Made by a program: the position numbers and the translations under genes. A stretch of 64,000 bases of DNA from Bacteroidales bacterium (GTDB lineage Bacteria; Bacteroidota; Bacteroidia; Bacteroidales; Paludibacteraceae): NCBI GenBank assembly GCA_015061115.1, contig SUXE01000004.1, positions 122,175-186,174 of the forward strand. Reading direction: 5' to 3'. Each line of letters starts with the position of its first letter. Position 1 is the first letter of the stretch. A model generated the notes under the pieces. The model was not told the DNA's origin, made no database searches, and saw only the letters and a program-made list of their open reading frames with translations. Below, piece after piece: positions 9,624 to 17,473 of the stretch.

Positions 9624-9667
9624 AACTGTAGGACTATCATTTTATGATGGTTCTACAGTTTTTTTTT
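9624..9667 (+). terminator. Rho-independent terminator after metE
   Basis: AACTGTAG ... CTACAGTT hairpin with an inner ATCAT/ATGAT stem, followed by a run of T. Confidence 0.85.
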
Positions 9668-9759
9668 AGTGTTTTTTGTTATCTATGGATATAGATGATA
9701 AAACATTAATCTATTGTATGTCAGGAAGTAAACGTTGTAATACAATTACATATTACAGG

Positions 9760-10277
9760 TTACAAACCATTCATTTTCATTTCTTGTTTAGATTGAACAA
9801 CGATTTTTTTCTTTTGAAGTGTGGTGTATTGTGGAATTTGTTTTACTTTTTCAGATGTGACATTTTTGTATATATTTTCTTCAATTATGGCTACAGCTTT
9901 AACCGTTATATAAATTCTACTACTTGGGTTGGGATTGAAGAAACTAAGACAAAGTTTTCCATTTTCAGTTAAATCTTTATTTGTAAATCTAGCATATCCT
10001 GCAGATCCACTACCTTTATGTAGATACTTACTTGGTTGGCCTTTTACAAAAAGGTCAGCTTCTTTAGGTGTCATTACAAAATATTCTACTAGTTTGTTTT
10101 TGACGTTGTTTTGGTCTGGAATAGCCAATTCTGCAACCAATCCTGCAGCATATCCGTACAATGGATTACCGCTAAAAGATCCTAAGGTGTTTGATGCTTT
10201 TACTATTTTTTCCTTATTTTTTACCCAAAAAGATTCTGCTTTATCTTGCTGACAAAACCAAAATGCCCAAGATACTA
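9760..10277 (-). pseudogene. Downstream half of a frameshifted secreted protein (frame -1 relative to the upstream half)
   Basis: This frame is open from the end of the upstream gene at 10275 to a stop at 9760; the first ATG is internal at 10161. It encodes VVSWAFWFCQQDKAESFWV, then about 150 residues with KASNTLGSFSGNPLYGYAAG and a lysine-rich C-terminus. It lacks its own start, RBS or signal peptide, so it is best read as the continuation of the gene at 10275-10910. The join would need a -1 shift at the seven-A run (10279-10285) or one extra A there. The fused product would be 383 residues. I do not recognise a function for the family. Whether this is a mutation, a sequencing error or programmed shifting cannot be settled from the sequence. 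Confidence 0.6.
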
Positions 10278-10910
10278 CTTTTTTTCAGAAAGAGGACTCT
10301 TATCAAATGGAAGATCTAAAGATAAGGCTACTTTAGGATTATCGTGAATAATCAGTCCTGCAGATCTTATTTCTAGGTTTGTGTTAAGAAGTTCGATGGC
10401 ATTCTTTTTGGTTTCTAATAATTCCCTGACGGTTTCTGTATATTTTTCTTCTTTATATCCTATCAACGAATCTTCCGAGTAAGGTATGAAAGTTGTGTCA
10501 TTTACATTTTCATAATGCCAGCCTGTGTCAAAAGAAACAGTTGATTCATCAGCAGGAACTCTCTGGATTTTTAATTTGCAGATTCTTCCCGCAATAGCTG
10601 GATTCTTAAATCTAAATGCATATAATCCCTTTCTAATAACATTAATTTTTTTGTTGTTAATTGTCGAAGTTTTAAAATCTTGAAATTTTGTATTGTTTGG
10701 TAATTCTATTATTTCTATTTCTTTTATACTCTTTCCGTCTTTTTCTGTAAAATCAAAGATAATTTGATCTCCAGCAGCAAATCCATAATAGAATGTTTCT
10801 TCTCCGTTCAATTTAAATGTTTTTTCTGTCACTTCAACTGGTTCTATAGCAAAGGATGCGTAGAACAAAGTTGAAAATATAATTGTCAGTAATGTTTCAA
10901 AAGTTCTCAT
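10275..10910 (-). CDS. Secreted protein of unknown function, upstream half of a frameshifted gene
   Basis: 211 residues with a signal peptide (MRTFETLLTIIFSTLFYASFA). The mature part reads as a beta-rich secreted domain: EETFYYGFAAGDQIIFDFTE, then FRFKNPAIAGRICKLKIQRVP. The pattern of a gas-phase-like GRICKIKIQR segment is one I associate with uncharacterised Bacteroidetes secreted proteins, but I cannot name a family. The frame ends in TAG directly after A AAA AAG. The -1 frame continues for about 170 more residues beginning VVSWAFWF, so the protein is probably longer in an intact allele. No clear -7 element was found upstream. The function is unknown. Confidence 0.7.
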   Translation of the reverse strand: MRTFETLLTIIFSTLFYASFAIEPVEVTEKTFKLNGEETFYYGFAAGDQIIFDFTEKDGKSIKEIEIIELPNNTKFQDFKTSTINNKKINVIRKGLYAFRFKNPAIAGRICKLKIQRVPADESTVSFDTGWHYENVNDTTFIPYSEDSLIGYKEEKYTETVRELLETKKNAIELLNTNLEIRSAGLIIHDNPKVALSLDLPFDKSPLSEKK

Positions 10911-11474
10911 GGTTTCTTCATTTTTTTATTATTCATGATTATATACACATAAAAATTTCCTAATTCCTCATCTGGTGGTCCTTACGAATTTTCCAAAATG
11001 AATATTTGTATGTCATGTTGTATTTGATCTTTAATTTCTATGAACAAACAAAAGCATCAGGAAAAACTGCCTAATTAATTATATAAGTCAGCTAAATATG
11101 TGTTTTTGTGCGTTTTTCAAGTCCCTTTGTGGCTTTGTCTAAAGCCTTTTTAATTTTTTTGCCAGAAACATTAAATAACGTGAGTTTGACGAATTGTAAT
11201 CTGCAAGTTAGCAATGAAGAGCTATCATAAAAAAGAAAGGAATTGCCCACTTTCTGATAGAAATCTCACCTCTTTTTCTCATTAAAAGGCATAGCCTTTC
11301 CTTGTGAACTTTGTGTCTCTGTGCTCGGCTTACTGCTCGCACTGCAGATGGGAATGTTAGGGTGTTCCTCCTTTAACAATCCTTTGTTTTGGTTACATAA
11401 TGAATTCTATTGCAAAATCTTTTATACAAATTTAAGCAATATTTCAGATTATTTTATTTTTAACATTATATCTG
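10911..11474. other. Long intergenic stretch carrying a repeat copy
   Basis: 564 bp without a credible gene. It is AT-rich and contains the diverged copy of the MITE-like repeat at 11177-11383 and a small hairpin GGCTTT-GTCT-AAAGCC around 11133. Nothing else is recognised. Confidence 0.5.
11177..11383 (+). repeat. Diverged copy of the MITE-like repeat
   Basis: Aligns with 13504-13690 along its whole length: AACGTGAGTTTGACGAATTG at the left end, then conserved blocks CCACTTTCTGAT, TCTCACCTCTTT, the hairpin AAAGGC-ATA-GCCTTT, TTGTGTCTCTGTG and TTAACAATCCT. It has a 32-bp insertion near the left end, lacks about 20 bp present in the other copy, and its right terminal repeat is not found. Confidence 0.7.
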
Positions 11475-12065
11475 TCATTCTTCCCAGATGTTATTCCATT
11501 TGTTTTCACACGATTCTGTCAACGGATTTCCAAAATGAACTTTATTTTTGGGTGAAAACTCTGGATCCCCTTCTAACCAACTAATATTAAACCCTGCAGG
11601 TGCAGACAGAACGAGATTTCTATCCTTGTGAAATATTTTCACATAATAATAATGAGCCTCGTATAAAAGATTAACAAACTGACTTCTTGACAAGATGAAA
11701 TACCTAAACGAGTAAGTCTCCGACTCCTTATTCCATTGTGCAGACACAAAAACATAAGGTCCCTTAACCATCTTCCATAGGTTGTCCTTGTCGAGAGCTT
11801 CTTCTATACTAAAACCTGTAGTGATATTTTTTTCTACACTAGTTTTAACTTGCACTAATGTTGTTTTAGGTTTCCACCATAACTCTTTGCTTTCTGGTGT
11901 TGAACTGTCCAAACATACGATGTCTATTGATTTAAAGTTCTTTATAGAACAATTTGCATTGAATGCATCCCATCCTTGTTCCAAAAGTTTTACTACGACC
12001 AAGTTTTCTCCAATGGATCCTAAACGAGCTTTACTTGTTTGTTTATTGCTATTATCCATACCCAT
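11475..12065 (-). CDS. Hypothetical protein with a possible PD-(D/E)XK nuclease fold
   Basis: 196 residues, no signal peptide. The N-terminal half has the order of residues seen in restriction-endonuclease-like folds: GENLVVVKLLEQGWDAF with a Glu in the first helix, then SIDIVCLD with an Asp, then TLVQVKTS giving the Q-x-K element. The later part includes YVFVSAQW and is otherwise unassigned. Such proteins can be nucleases, but no restriction partner or methylase lies next to it. Two near-adjacent starts (12065 and 12059) are possible. It sits alone between a repeat relic and a small gene on the opposite strand. The function is inferred from motif order only. Confidence 0.6.
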   Translation of the reverse strand: MGMDNSNKQTSKARLGSIGENLVVVKLLEQGWDAFNANCSIKNFKSIDIVCLDSSTPESKELWWKPKTTLVQVKTSVEKNITTGFSIEEALDKDNLWKMVKGPYVFVSAQWNKESETYSFRYFILSRSQFVNLLYEAHYYYVKIFHKDRNLVLSAPAGFNISWLEGDPEFSPKNKVHFGNPLTESCENKWNNIWEE

Positions 12066-12075
12066 AAACTATATT

Positions 12076-12096
12076 TTACGTCAATTCGACGAATTT
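12076..12096. repeat. Solitary terminal-repeat-like sequence of the MITE family
   Basis: TTACGTCAATTCGACGAATT matches the 20-bp terminal repeat of the element at 13504-13739 at about 17 of 20 positions. No matching partner end is obvious nearby. Confidence 0.35.
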
Positions 12097-12262
12097 AACA
12101 GATTGATTATTTTATCTAAAGTGGTGTTCCTAGAGGAAATAAAAACAACCCTATAGTAACGAATCCAAATTTATCGAATTTTTCTGTTAGATTAACGATA
12201 TCTGCAAACTTTTTGACAAGTTGATTAAGAAGCATTTGATCGAAGCTTATGCAAAAATCCAT

Positions 12263-12270
12263 TATCTTTG
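12263..12270 (+). promoter_or_regulatory. -7 promoter element for the C_GCAxxG_C_C gene
   Basis: TATCTTTG, exact TAnnTTTG match, 24 bp upstream of the ATG at 12294. Confidence 0.5.
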
Positions 12271-12293
12271 CGTCGGAATAATCATTTTATGGC

Positions 12294-12761
12294 ATGGATT
12301 ACGAAGAAAGAATAGAGAAGGCGGTGGCTCTTTTCAATAGTGGGTTTAATTGTTCACAGTCGGTGGTGGCTGCGTTTGCTGATATGTATGGTTTCACGGA
12401 AGAGCAGGCGTTGAGGATGTCGGCATCGTTTGGCGCTGGAATGGGTAGAATGCGAGAGACGTGTGGAGCTGTATGTGGAATGTTCCTTCTTGCTGGATTG
12501 GAATGTGGACAGACTGATCCGAAAGATGCTGCGTCAAAGTCGTTTAATTATAAGGTGGTACAGGAGCTGGCTGCTAAGTTTAAGGAGCAGAACGGATCGA
12601 TCAGGTGTGCTGACCTGTTAGGACAGTTGAAAGAAAAGAAGACGACGCATGTGCCAGAAGCTCGCACTGCTGAGTATTATGCCAAACGTCCATGTCCACG
12701 TATGGTGGAATGTGCGGCAAGAATTTGGGTGGAGAAACTGAAGGAGCTGAGGGGAGAGTAG
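12294..12761 (+). CDS. C_GCAxxG_C_C family redox protein
   Basis: 155 residues matching the C_GCAxxG_C_C family (PF09719), named for its conserved cysteines: FNCSQSVVAAF, then GAGMGRMRETCGAVCG, IRCADLL and PCPRMVE. The family is predicted to be redox-active or metal-binding, mostly in anaerobes, and has no settled function. The protein is small, lacks a signal peptide and is expected in the cytoplasm. It is transcribed alone from the promoter at 12263; the next gene has its own promoter. Confidence 0.9.
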   Translation: MDYEERIEKAVALFNSGFNCSQSVVAAFADMYGFTEEQALRMSASFGAGMGRMRETCGAVCGMFLLAGLECGQTDPKDAASKSFNYKVVQELAAKFKEQNGSIRCADLLGQLKEKKTTHVPEARTAEYYAKRPCPRMVECAARIWVEKLKELRGE

Positions 12762-12854
12762 ACGTCGGCAGAGGAAGAGAGATATAGTTGTTACAAAAAT
12801 ATTAAAATATAGTATATAGTATATAGCGAATAGTTGACGAGCCATTGAAAACAT

Positions 12855-12862
12855 TATTTTTG
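12855..12862 (+). promoter_or_regulatory. -7 promoter element for the lipoprotein at 12892
   Basis: TATTTTTG matches TAnnTTTG and lies 30 bp before the start codon. Confidence 0.45.
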
Positions 12863-12891
12863 CCGAAAACCAATCAACAAAAAGCAAAAAT

Positions 12892-13446
12892 ATGAAAAAA
12901 AGTTTTAAGGCTATTTTATTGATAATTTCGGTTATCAGTATGTCTATTTTAGCATCCTCATGTGATAAGGATGATGATGATGAAGTAAAGGACTTATATG
13001 CATCAATGAGTAAGTCTATGCAAGATTCCATTGGTATCAGTGAGTGTAAGACAGCATCAATGACTCCTATAGAGAGACCACAGGACACAGTGATTGACAA
13101 TAGATATGGTTTTGAAATGTGGTATGCATCAACAAACGTTCAGGAAGACATCAATCAGATAACCAATGATTATGCGGCACAGGCAAGAAAGGTAAGTACG
13201 AATACCAAAATGCGTCTGTATTGGTTGAATATTGGAGGAATGAGTTCATCTAAGACAGTTTTAGATGGTCCAAGGACAGTAGGAAAAGATAAGGCGTTCT
13301 TTTTTGCTAAAGATAATCAGAGTTGGCTTGTCAAGGCATATAACATAAACGACAAGTACATACGTGTTATCGTATGCTTATATGCAAAGAAAGGAAAATA
13401 TTTTGATGAACGTTATGATGATGGACATTTGCTAGATCCAAAGTAA
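12892..13446 (+). CDS. Lipoprotein of unknown function
   Basis: 184 residues with a signal peptide and lipobox (ILASSC) followed by an acidic DKDDDDE tract, which is typical of Bacteroidetes surface lipoproteins where acidic residues after the lipidated Cys favour outer export. The mature domain has no motif I recognise; it contains ERPQDTVIDNRYGFEMWYAS and a C-terminal IRVIVCLYAKKGKYFDERYDD. Single-gene unit between a -7 element and a strong terminator, next to the MITE copy. Function unknown. Confidence 0.75.
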   Translation: MKKSFKAILLIISVISMSILASSCDKDDDDEVKDLYASMSKSMQDSIGISECKTASMTPIERPQDTVIDNRYGFEMWYASTNVQEDINQITNDYAAQARKVSTNTKMRLYWLNIGGMSSSKTVLDGPRTVGKDKAFFFAKDNQSWLVKAYNINDKYIRVIVCLYAKKGKYFDERYDDGHLLDPK

Positions 13447-13452
13447 ATAAGG

Positions 13453-13487
13453 AAAGCAGTAGAGGCAGTGCTTCTGCTGCTTTTTTT
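13453..13487 (+). terminator. Rho-independent terminator after the lipoprotein gene
   Basis: AAAGCAGTAGAGGCA pairs with TGCTTCTGCTGCTTT (two G-U pairs), followed by seven T. Confidence 0.9.
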
Positions 13488-13503
13488 GTAATTTAGATAA
13501 ATA

Positions 13504-13739
13504 AACGTGAGTTCGATGAATTGTAATCTGCGAATCATTTTCCACTTTCTGATTGAATTCTCACCTCTTTCCCTCATAAAAAGGCGTAGCCTTTCTCTGT
13601 AACCCTTGTGTCTCTGTGGTTTTGTTAAATTTTATGTGCTCGCCTACGGCTCGCACGAGGGGAGGGGTTAGGACGTTCCGTCCTTAACAATCCTCATTTA
13701 TGACACTCCAACTATTTTTAATTTCGTCGGATTCACGTT
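13504..13739. mobile_element. MITE-like element with terminal inverted repeats and 5-bp target duplication
   Basis: 236 bp. Left end AACGTGAGTTCGATGAATTG and the reverse complement of the right end AACGTGAATCCGACGAAATT agree at 15 of 20 positions. Both ends are flanked by AAATA (13499-13503 and 13740-13744), a 5-bp target-site duplication. The interior has no coding frame but has perfect hairpins AAAGGC-GTA-GCCTTT and AGGACG-TTC-CGTCCT. A second diverged copy is at 11177-11383 and solitary ends are at 12076 and 57728. No transposase for it is in the window. Confidence 0.65.
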
Positions 13740-13750
13740 AAATAAAGAAT

Positions 13751-13773
13751 GGGCATGTCTTAATGACATGCCC
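13751..13773 (-). terminator. Hairpin downstream of the GNAT gene
   Basis: Perfect 9-bp stem GGGCATGTC / GACATGCCC with a five-base loop, 37 bp beyond the GNAT stop. The T tract on the minus strand is weak. Confidence 0.5.
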
Positions 13774-13809
13774 TCCTTGGTTAACATTATGGCATTATGA
13801 CTTTTTATG

Positions 13810-14277
13810 TCAGCTTAGTAGTTTCTCGAATTTGATGTTAACTCTTGTGTAGTGAGGTGTAAAATCTTTCACTTCGCTGAAACCATACTTGTTGTAGAGA
13901 CCCATTGCCGCTTTCAACTTGGTGTTGGTTTCTAGGATTAATTTACTGATGTTGTTGTTTTTTGCGTAGTTGAATATCGCGTCAAACAATTGTTTGGCTA
14001 CACCTTTGCCTTGTGCCGACGGATCCACTGCCAGTTTGGAGATTTCATATTCCGTCTCACCATGCTTCAGAAGAGCGACGCATCCAAGAACATTTCCGCT
14101 TTCAGTCGCAAAAAACAGATGCCCTCCTTTATCGAGAATCTCTTTTTTAGGGTTGGTTAGAAGTTCCACTTCAAATGGCTCGATTGTGTTTTCGTCAAAG
14201 AAGCGAACAATCCAACCACGGTTGAGAGCTTCAAAATATTTCGTGTACTGGGGTTTCCAAGTTTCAATCTGTGCCAT
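13810..14277 (-). CDS. GNAT family N-acetyltransferase
   Basis: 155 residues with the GNAT core. GHLFFATESGNVLGCVALL forms the central strands, and ISKLAVDPSAQGKGVAKQLFD contains the acetyl-CoA pyrophosphate loop (Q-x-G-K-G). AMGLYNKYGFSEV is the C-terminal element. It transfers an acetyl group from acetyl-CoA to an unknown small molecule or protein amine. It is cytoplasmic and lies in the same direction as metY but 180 bp downstream of it, with a palindrome in between, so co-transcription is doubtful. Substrate unknown. Confidence 0.9.
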   Translation of the reverse strand: MAQIETWKPQYTKYFEALNRGWIVRFFDENTIEPFEVELLTNPKKEILDKGGHLFFATESGNVLGCVALLKHGETEYEISKLAVDPSAQGKGVAKQLFDAIFNYAKNNNISKLILETNTKLKAAMGLYNKYGFSEVKDFTPHYTRVNIKFEKLLS

Positions 14278-14372
14278 ATCAATTAATTTTTAAGTCATGA
14301 AACAGAAAATGACGCCCGATTTTAATTCAATTCCTTTGTGCAAAGAGACGCTTGGAAAACCCACAAATATTT

Positions 14373-14391
14373 TGTGTCATGTCATGACACA
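14373..14391. promoter_or_regulatory. Perfect palindrome between metY and the GNAT gene
   Basis: TGTGTCATG-T-CATGACACA, 9-bp arms around one base. It could be an operator for the GNAT gene or a hairpin in the metY 3' region. Longer inverted arms ACAGAAAATG / CATTTTCTGT flank it. Confidence 0.35.
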
Positions 14392-14458
14392 TTCCATAGT
14401 GCCCACAACCGATTCCTTAAAAAAGATAGACGCATTTTCTGTTATAATTTACAATTTA

Positions 14459-15748
14459 TTAGATCTGATCCAAAGCCTGCTTCAAGTCATCAAGAATATC
14501 GTCGATGTGCTCTGTTCCGATACTCAATCTGACTGTAGAAGGTGTGATGTGCTGCTGAGCCAACTCTTCTGGTGACAACTGTGAGTGAGTTGTTGTGTAT
14601 GGATGGATCACAAGGCTCTTCACGTCTGCAACGTTTGCAAGAAGAGAGAAGATCTTCAATGAGTCGATAAACTTCCATGCCTCGTTTTGTCCGCCCTTGA
14701 TCTCGAATGTGAAGATAGACGCTCCTCCGTTAGGGAAATACTTCTTGTAAAGAGCATTGTCTCTGTGGCTTGAAAGAGCTGGATGGTTGACTTTAGATAC
14801 TTTTGGATGGTTGTTAAGGAAGTCTACAACCTTCAATGTGTTCTCAACGTGACGCTCTACTCTCAATGATAGAGTCTCAAGACCCTGAAGAAGGATGAAC
14901 GCGTTGAATGGAGAAAGTGTAGCTCCTGTGTCACGAAGGATCACCGCACGGATACGTGTCACGAATGCTGCGGCTCCAGCAACGTCTGCGAATACAGCTC
15001 CGTGGTATGATGGATCTGGTTTTGCTAGAGTAGGGAACTTGTCTGCGTTTGCCTTCCAGTTGAATGTTCCACCGTCTACAATAACTCCTCCAAGAGATGT
15101 TCCGTGTCCACCGATAAACTTAGTAGCTGAGTGAACAACGATATCTGCACCGTGCTCGATTGGACGGATTAGGAATGGAGTTCCGAATGTGTTGTCGACG
15201 ATCAATGGAATGTTATGCTTGTGTGCGATAGCCGCTACCTTGTCGATGTCAAGCACATCACTGTTAGGATTACCAAGTGTCTCAGCGTATAGGGCTTTTG
15301 TGTTTGGCTTGATTGCCTTCTCAATTGCATCGAAATCTGAGAAGTCTACGATTGTATTGCTGATTCCCTGAGTTGAAAGTGTGTGTGTGATAAGGTTGTA
15401 AGATCCACCGTAAAGGTTGTCTGCTGCAACTAGATGATCACCGTTCTGAAGAATATTCTGTAATGCGTATGTGATCGACGCTGCTCCTGATGCTACTGCA
15501 AGTCCTGCAACTCCACCTTCAAGTGCTGCTACTCTTTCTTCGAAAACACTCTGAGTAGTGTTTGTCAAACGACCGTATATATTACCTGCGTCACGAAGAC
15601 CGAAACGATCGGCAGCGTGCTGTGCATTGTTGAATACGTAAGAAGCAGTCTGGTAAATAGGTACTGCGCGTGAACCTGTTGCTGGATCTGGATTCTCCTG
15701 TCCTACATGAAGTTGTAGTGTCTCGAAATGAAGTTTTTTCTGTGCCAT
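14459..15748 (-). CDS. metY: O-acetylhomoserine sulfhydrylase (aminocarboxypropyltransferase)
   Basis: 429 residues, the usual length for MetY, a PLP enzyme that makes homocysteine from O-acetylhomoserine and sulfide. The Cys/Met metabolism PLP signature is clear: VPIYQTASYVF, IYGRLTNTTQ, ASGAASITYALQNIL, ETLGNPNSDV, DNTFGTPF and SATKFIGGHGTSLGG with the PLP lysine. The long insert FNWKANADKFPTL is typical of MetY rather than cystathionine gamma-synthase. Its product is the substrate of MetE at 7300, so the window encodes the last two steps of methionine synthesis by direct sulfhydrylation. Promoter at 15806. Cytoplasmic. Confidence 0.93.
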   Translation of the reverse strand: MAQKKLHFETLQLHVGQENPDPATGSRAVPIYQTASYVFNNAQHAADRFGLRDAGNIYGRLTNTTQSVFEERVAALEGGVAGLAVASGAASITYALQNILQNGDHLVAADNLYGGSYNLITHTLSTQGISNTIVDFSDFDAIEKAIKPNTKALYAETLGNPNSDVLDIDKVAAIAHKHNIPLIVDNTFGTPFLIRPIEHGADIVVHSATKFIGGHGTSLGGVIVDGGTFNWKANADKFPTLAKPDPSYHGAVFADVAGAAAFVTRIRAVILRDTGATLSPFNAFILLQGLETLSLRVERHVENTLKVVDFLNNHPKVSKVNHPALSSHRDNALYKKYFPNGGASIFTFEIKGGQNEAWKFIDSLKIFSLLANVADVKSLVIHPYTTTHSQLSPEELAQQHITPSTVRLSIGTEHIDDILDDLKQALDQI

Positions 15749-15805
15749 AATCTTTATCTTTTTTAGTTAAACCAATTTGTTATTTCTTCTTGTCTTTTGA
15801 CATTG

Positions 15806-15813
15806 CAAAGGTA
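15806..15813 (-). promoter_or_regulatory. -7 promoter element for metY
   Basis: TACCTTTG on the minus strand, an exact TAnnTTTG match 57 bp upstream of the metY start. Confidence 0.55.
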
Positions 15814-15933
15814 TGGTGACTTTATAGATTGACTATGAAGATTTGAAAAATTAGAATATGATTTTAGAAATAGGTTAAATCTATGGAAGTATATTCTATA
15901 AAATAGACTTTTTTGTACGGTTTGAAGAATGGG

Positions 15934-15962
15934 GTTGAGACGCCATAATGTGACGTCTCAAC
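15934..15962 (-). terminator. Hairpin downstream of the DUF4143 ATPase gene
   Basis: GTTGAGACG / CGTCTCAAC, a perfect 9-bp stem with an 11-base loop. It lies 60 bp beyond the ATPase stop; the T tract is poor, so it is a possible terminator only. Confidence 0.4.
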
Positions 15963-16022
15963 AGATATTATGACAGTCCGATCTTATTTTTGCAGAAAGA
16001 ACTTGATTTCTTATCTAGCGCG

Positions 16023-17327
16023 TCAATTCTTGTTCTTTCTTCTGATATATTGGTTGATGGCGTACAAAGGAATGTTTGTCATCCAATCTTGTTCTTGGAA
16101 TCCTTTCATGGAAAATCTAAGACCTTTAAATTCTGGATGTTCTTTAATAAATTGATGTAGTGATTTTGCTCTGACATTTTCTTCGGCTTTCACTTCAATT
16201 GGGACTATTCCCCCGCCCATTTGTATTATAAAATCCAATTCTCCATCAGATTGTTCTTTACTCCAATAGTATGGTGTGTAACCTTCAGACACTAATTGTT
16301 GCATCACAAAGATTTCGGTAAAAGCACCTTTGTATTCTACAAATGCGTTATTGCTTAATAATACGTCTTCAGGAGCCGTTTCGTTCATACATCCGAATAA
16401 TCCGCAATCCAAAAGAAATAACTTGAATGCTGAAAGATCTTCATAGAATTTCAAGGGCTGACGGAATTCTCTGATTCTGTTGACTTTGTATACAATTCCA
16501 CAATCTATCAACCATTGTATGGCTAATTCATACTCTGCTGCCCTAGCACCTTTCTTTATGACGTTAAAGATAAACTTTTTGTTTTCTTTAGCCAATTGTG
16601 ATGGAATTGAGTCAAATGTTTGCCTTATCTTGATAGCTACGTTGTTGCCGCTATGTTTGGAAAAATCGTTTCTGTATGTGGCAAGAATATTTTTCTGTTT
16701 TTGTCGAACTTTACTCAAATCTTTATTATTTATATATGATTGCACTACTTCTGGCATTCCTCCTAAAAAATAATAGAGTCGTAGAATCTCGACTAATTTA
16801 TCATGAAAAGTAGCAATGCTATCCCATCTCTGGCTTTTTAATAAATCACCAAGAGTTGGATTGATTTCATTGATGAATTCGGAAAAATTCATCGGATACA
16901 TATATAGTAAATCTACTTTCCCAACAGGGAAAGACGTCCCTTCTTGTAGCGCAATTCCTAAAAAAGAACCTGCCACCATTATGTGGTATTCACGAGCCTT
17001 TTCACAAAAATATTTTAAGGCATGTATTCCTCTTGGTACTTCTTGAATTTCGTCTAAAATAATAAGAGTTTTCTCAGGTTCGGGCTTGATTCCACTTATG
17101 ACTTGTATTTCAAAAAGGATGCGTTCCATATCATAATCCTTTTCAAATACATTTTGCATTAAAGGTTCGTCGTCACAGTTGATATAAATAGTATGTTTGT
17201 ATTCCTGTGCTCCAAATTCTTTCATCATCCATGTTTTGCCAACCTGTCGAGCTCCTTGAATTATCAAAGGCTTTCTATCTTCATTGTTTTTCCAATGTAA
17301 TAAATCGTTATATATCTCTCGTTTCAT
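16023..17327 (-). CDS. AAA-type ATPase with C-terminal DUF4143 domain
   Basis: 434 residues, full length for the family. Residues 20-40 hold the Walker A (GARQVGKTW); Walker B is TLIILDEIQEVP near residue 107, followed by the sensor segment IMVAGSFLG. The C-terminal DUF4143 part is a PD-(D/E)XK-like fold: SDGELDFIIQMGGGIVPIEVKAEENV gives Asp and Glu-x-Lys. The role of the family is not established; multi-copy occurrence and nuclease-like tails suggest a DNA-related or selfish role. Its leader carries four 17-bp repeats at a 33-bp period. A truncated relative is at 27805 and a relic at 6388. Single gene, cytoplasmic. Confidence 0.88.
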   Translation of the reverse strand: MKREIYNDLLHWKNNEDRKPLIIQGARQVGKTWMMKEFGAQEYKHTIYINCDDEPLMQNVFEKDYDMERILFEIQVISGIKPEPEKTLIILDEIQEVPRGIHALKYFCEKAREYHIMVAGSFLGIALQEGTSFPVGKVDLLYMYPMNFSEFINEINPTLGDLLKSQRWDSIATFHDKLVEILRLYYFLGGMPEVVQSYINNKDLSKVRQKQKNILATYRNDFSKHSGNNVAIKIRQTFDSIPSQLAKENKKFIFNVIKKGARAAEYELAIQWLIDCGIVYKVNRIREFRQPLKFYEDLSAFKLFLLDCGLFGCMNETAPEDVLLSNNAFVEYKGAFTEIFVMQQLVSEGYTPYYWSKEQSDGELDFIIQMGGGIVPIEVKAEENVRAKSLHQFIKEHPEFKGLRFSMKGFQEQDWMTNIPLYAINQYIRRKNKN

Positions 17328-17352
17328 AAATTATTGAATTTTAGGCAAAATT

Positions 17353-17468
17353 ACACTTTTTTGGAGATAAAAACGCAATAACACTACACTTTTTTGGAGA
17401 TAAATTCATGCAGATATTACACTTTTTTGGAGATAGAAATGCAGTTACTCGACACTTTTTTGGAGATT
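17353..17468. repeat. Four 17-bp direct repeats at a 33-bp period upstream of the DUF4143 ATPase
   Basis: ACACTTTTTTGGAGATA occurs at 17353, 17386, 17419 and 17452 (last base changed in the fourth copy). The spacing is exactly 33 bp each time, with 16-bp spacers that differ from one another. The first copy is 26 bp upstream of the ATPase start; the fourth ends 5 bp from the stop of the antiporter gene. Confidence 0.9.
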
Positions 17469-17473
17469 GGCCT

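Noticed and set aside
17353..17468. CRISPR array
   Set aside because: The repeats are 17 bp and spacers 16 bp, too short for CRISPR, and there are no cas genes.
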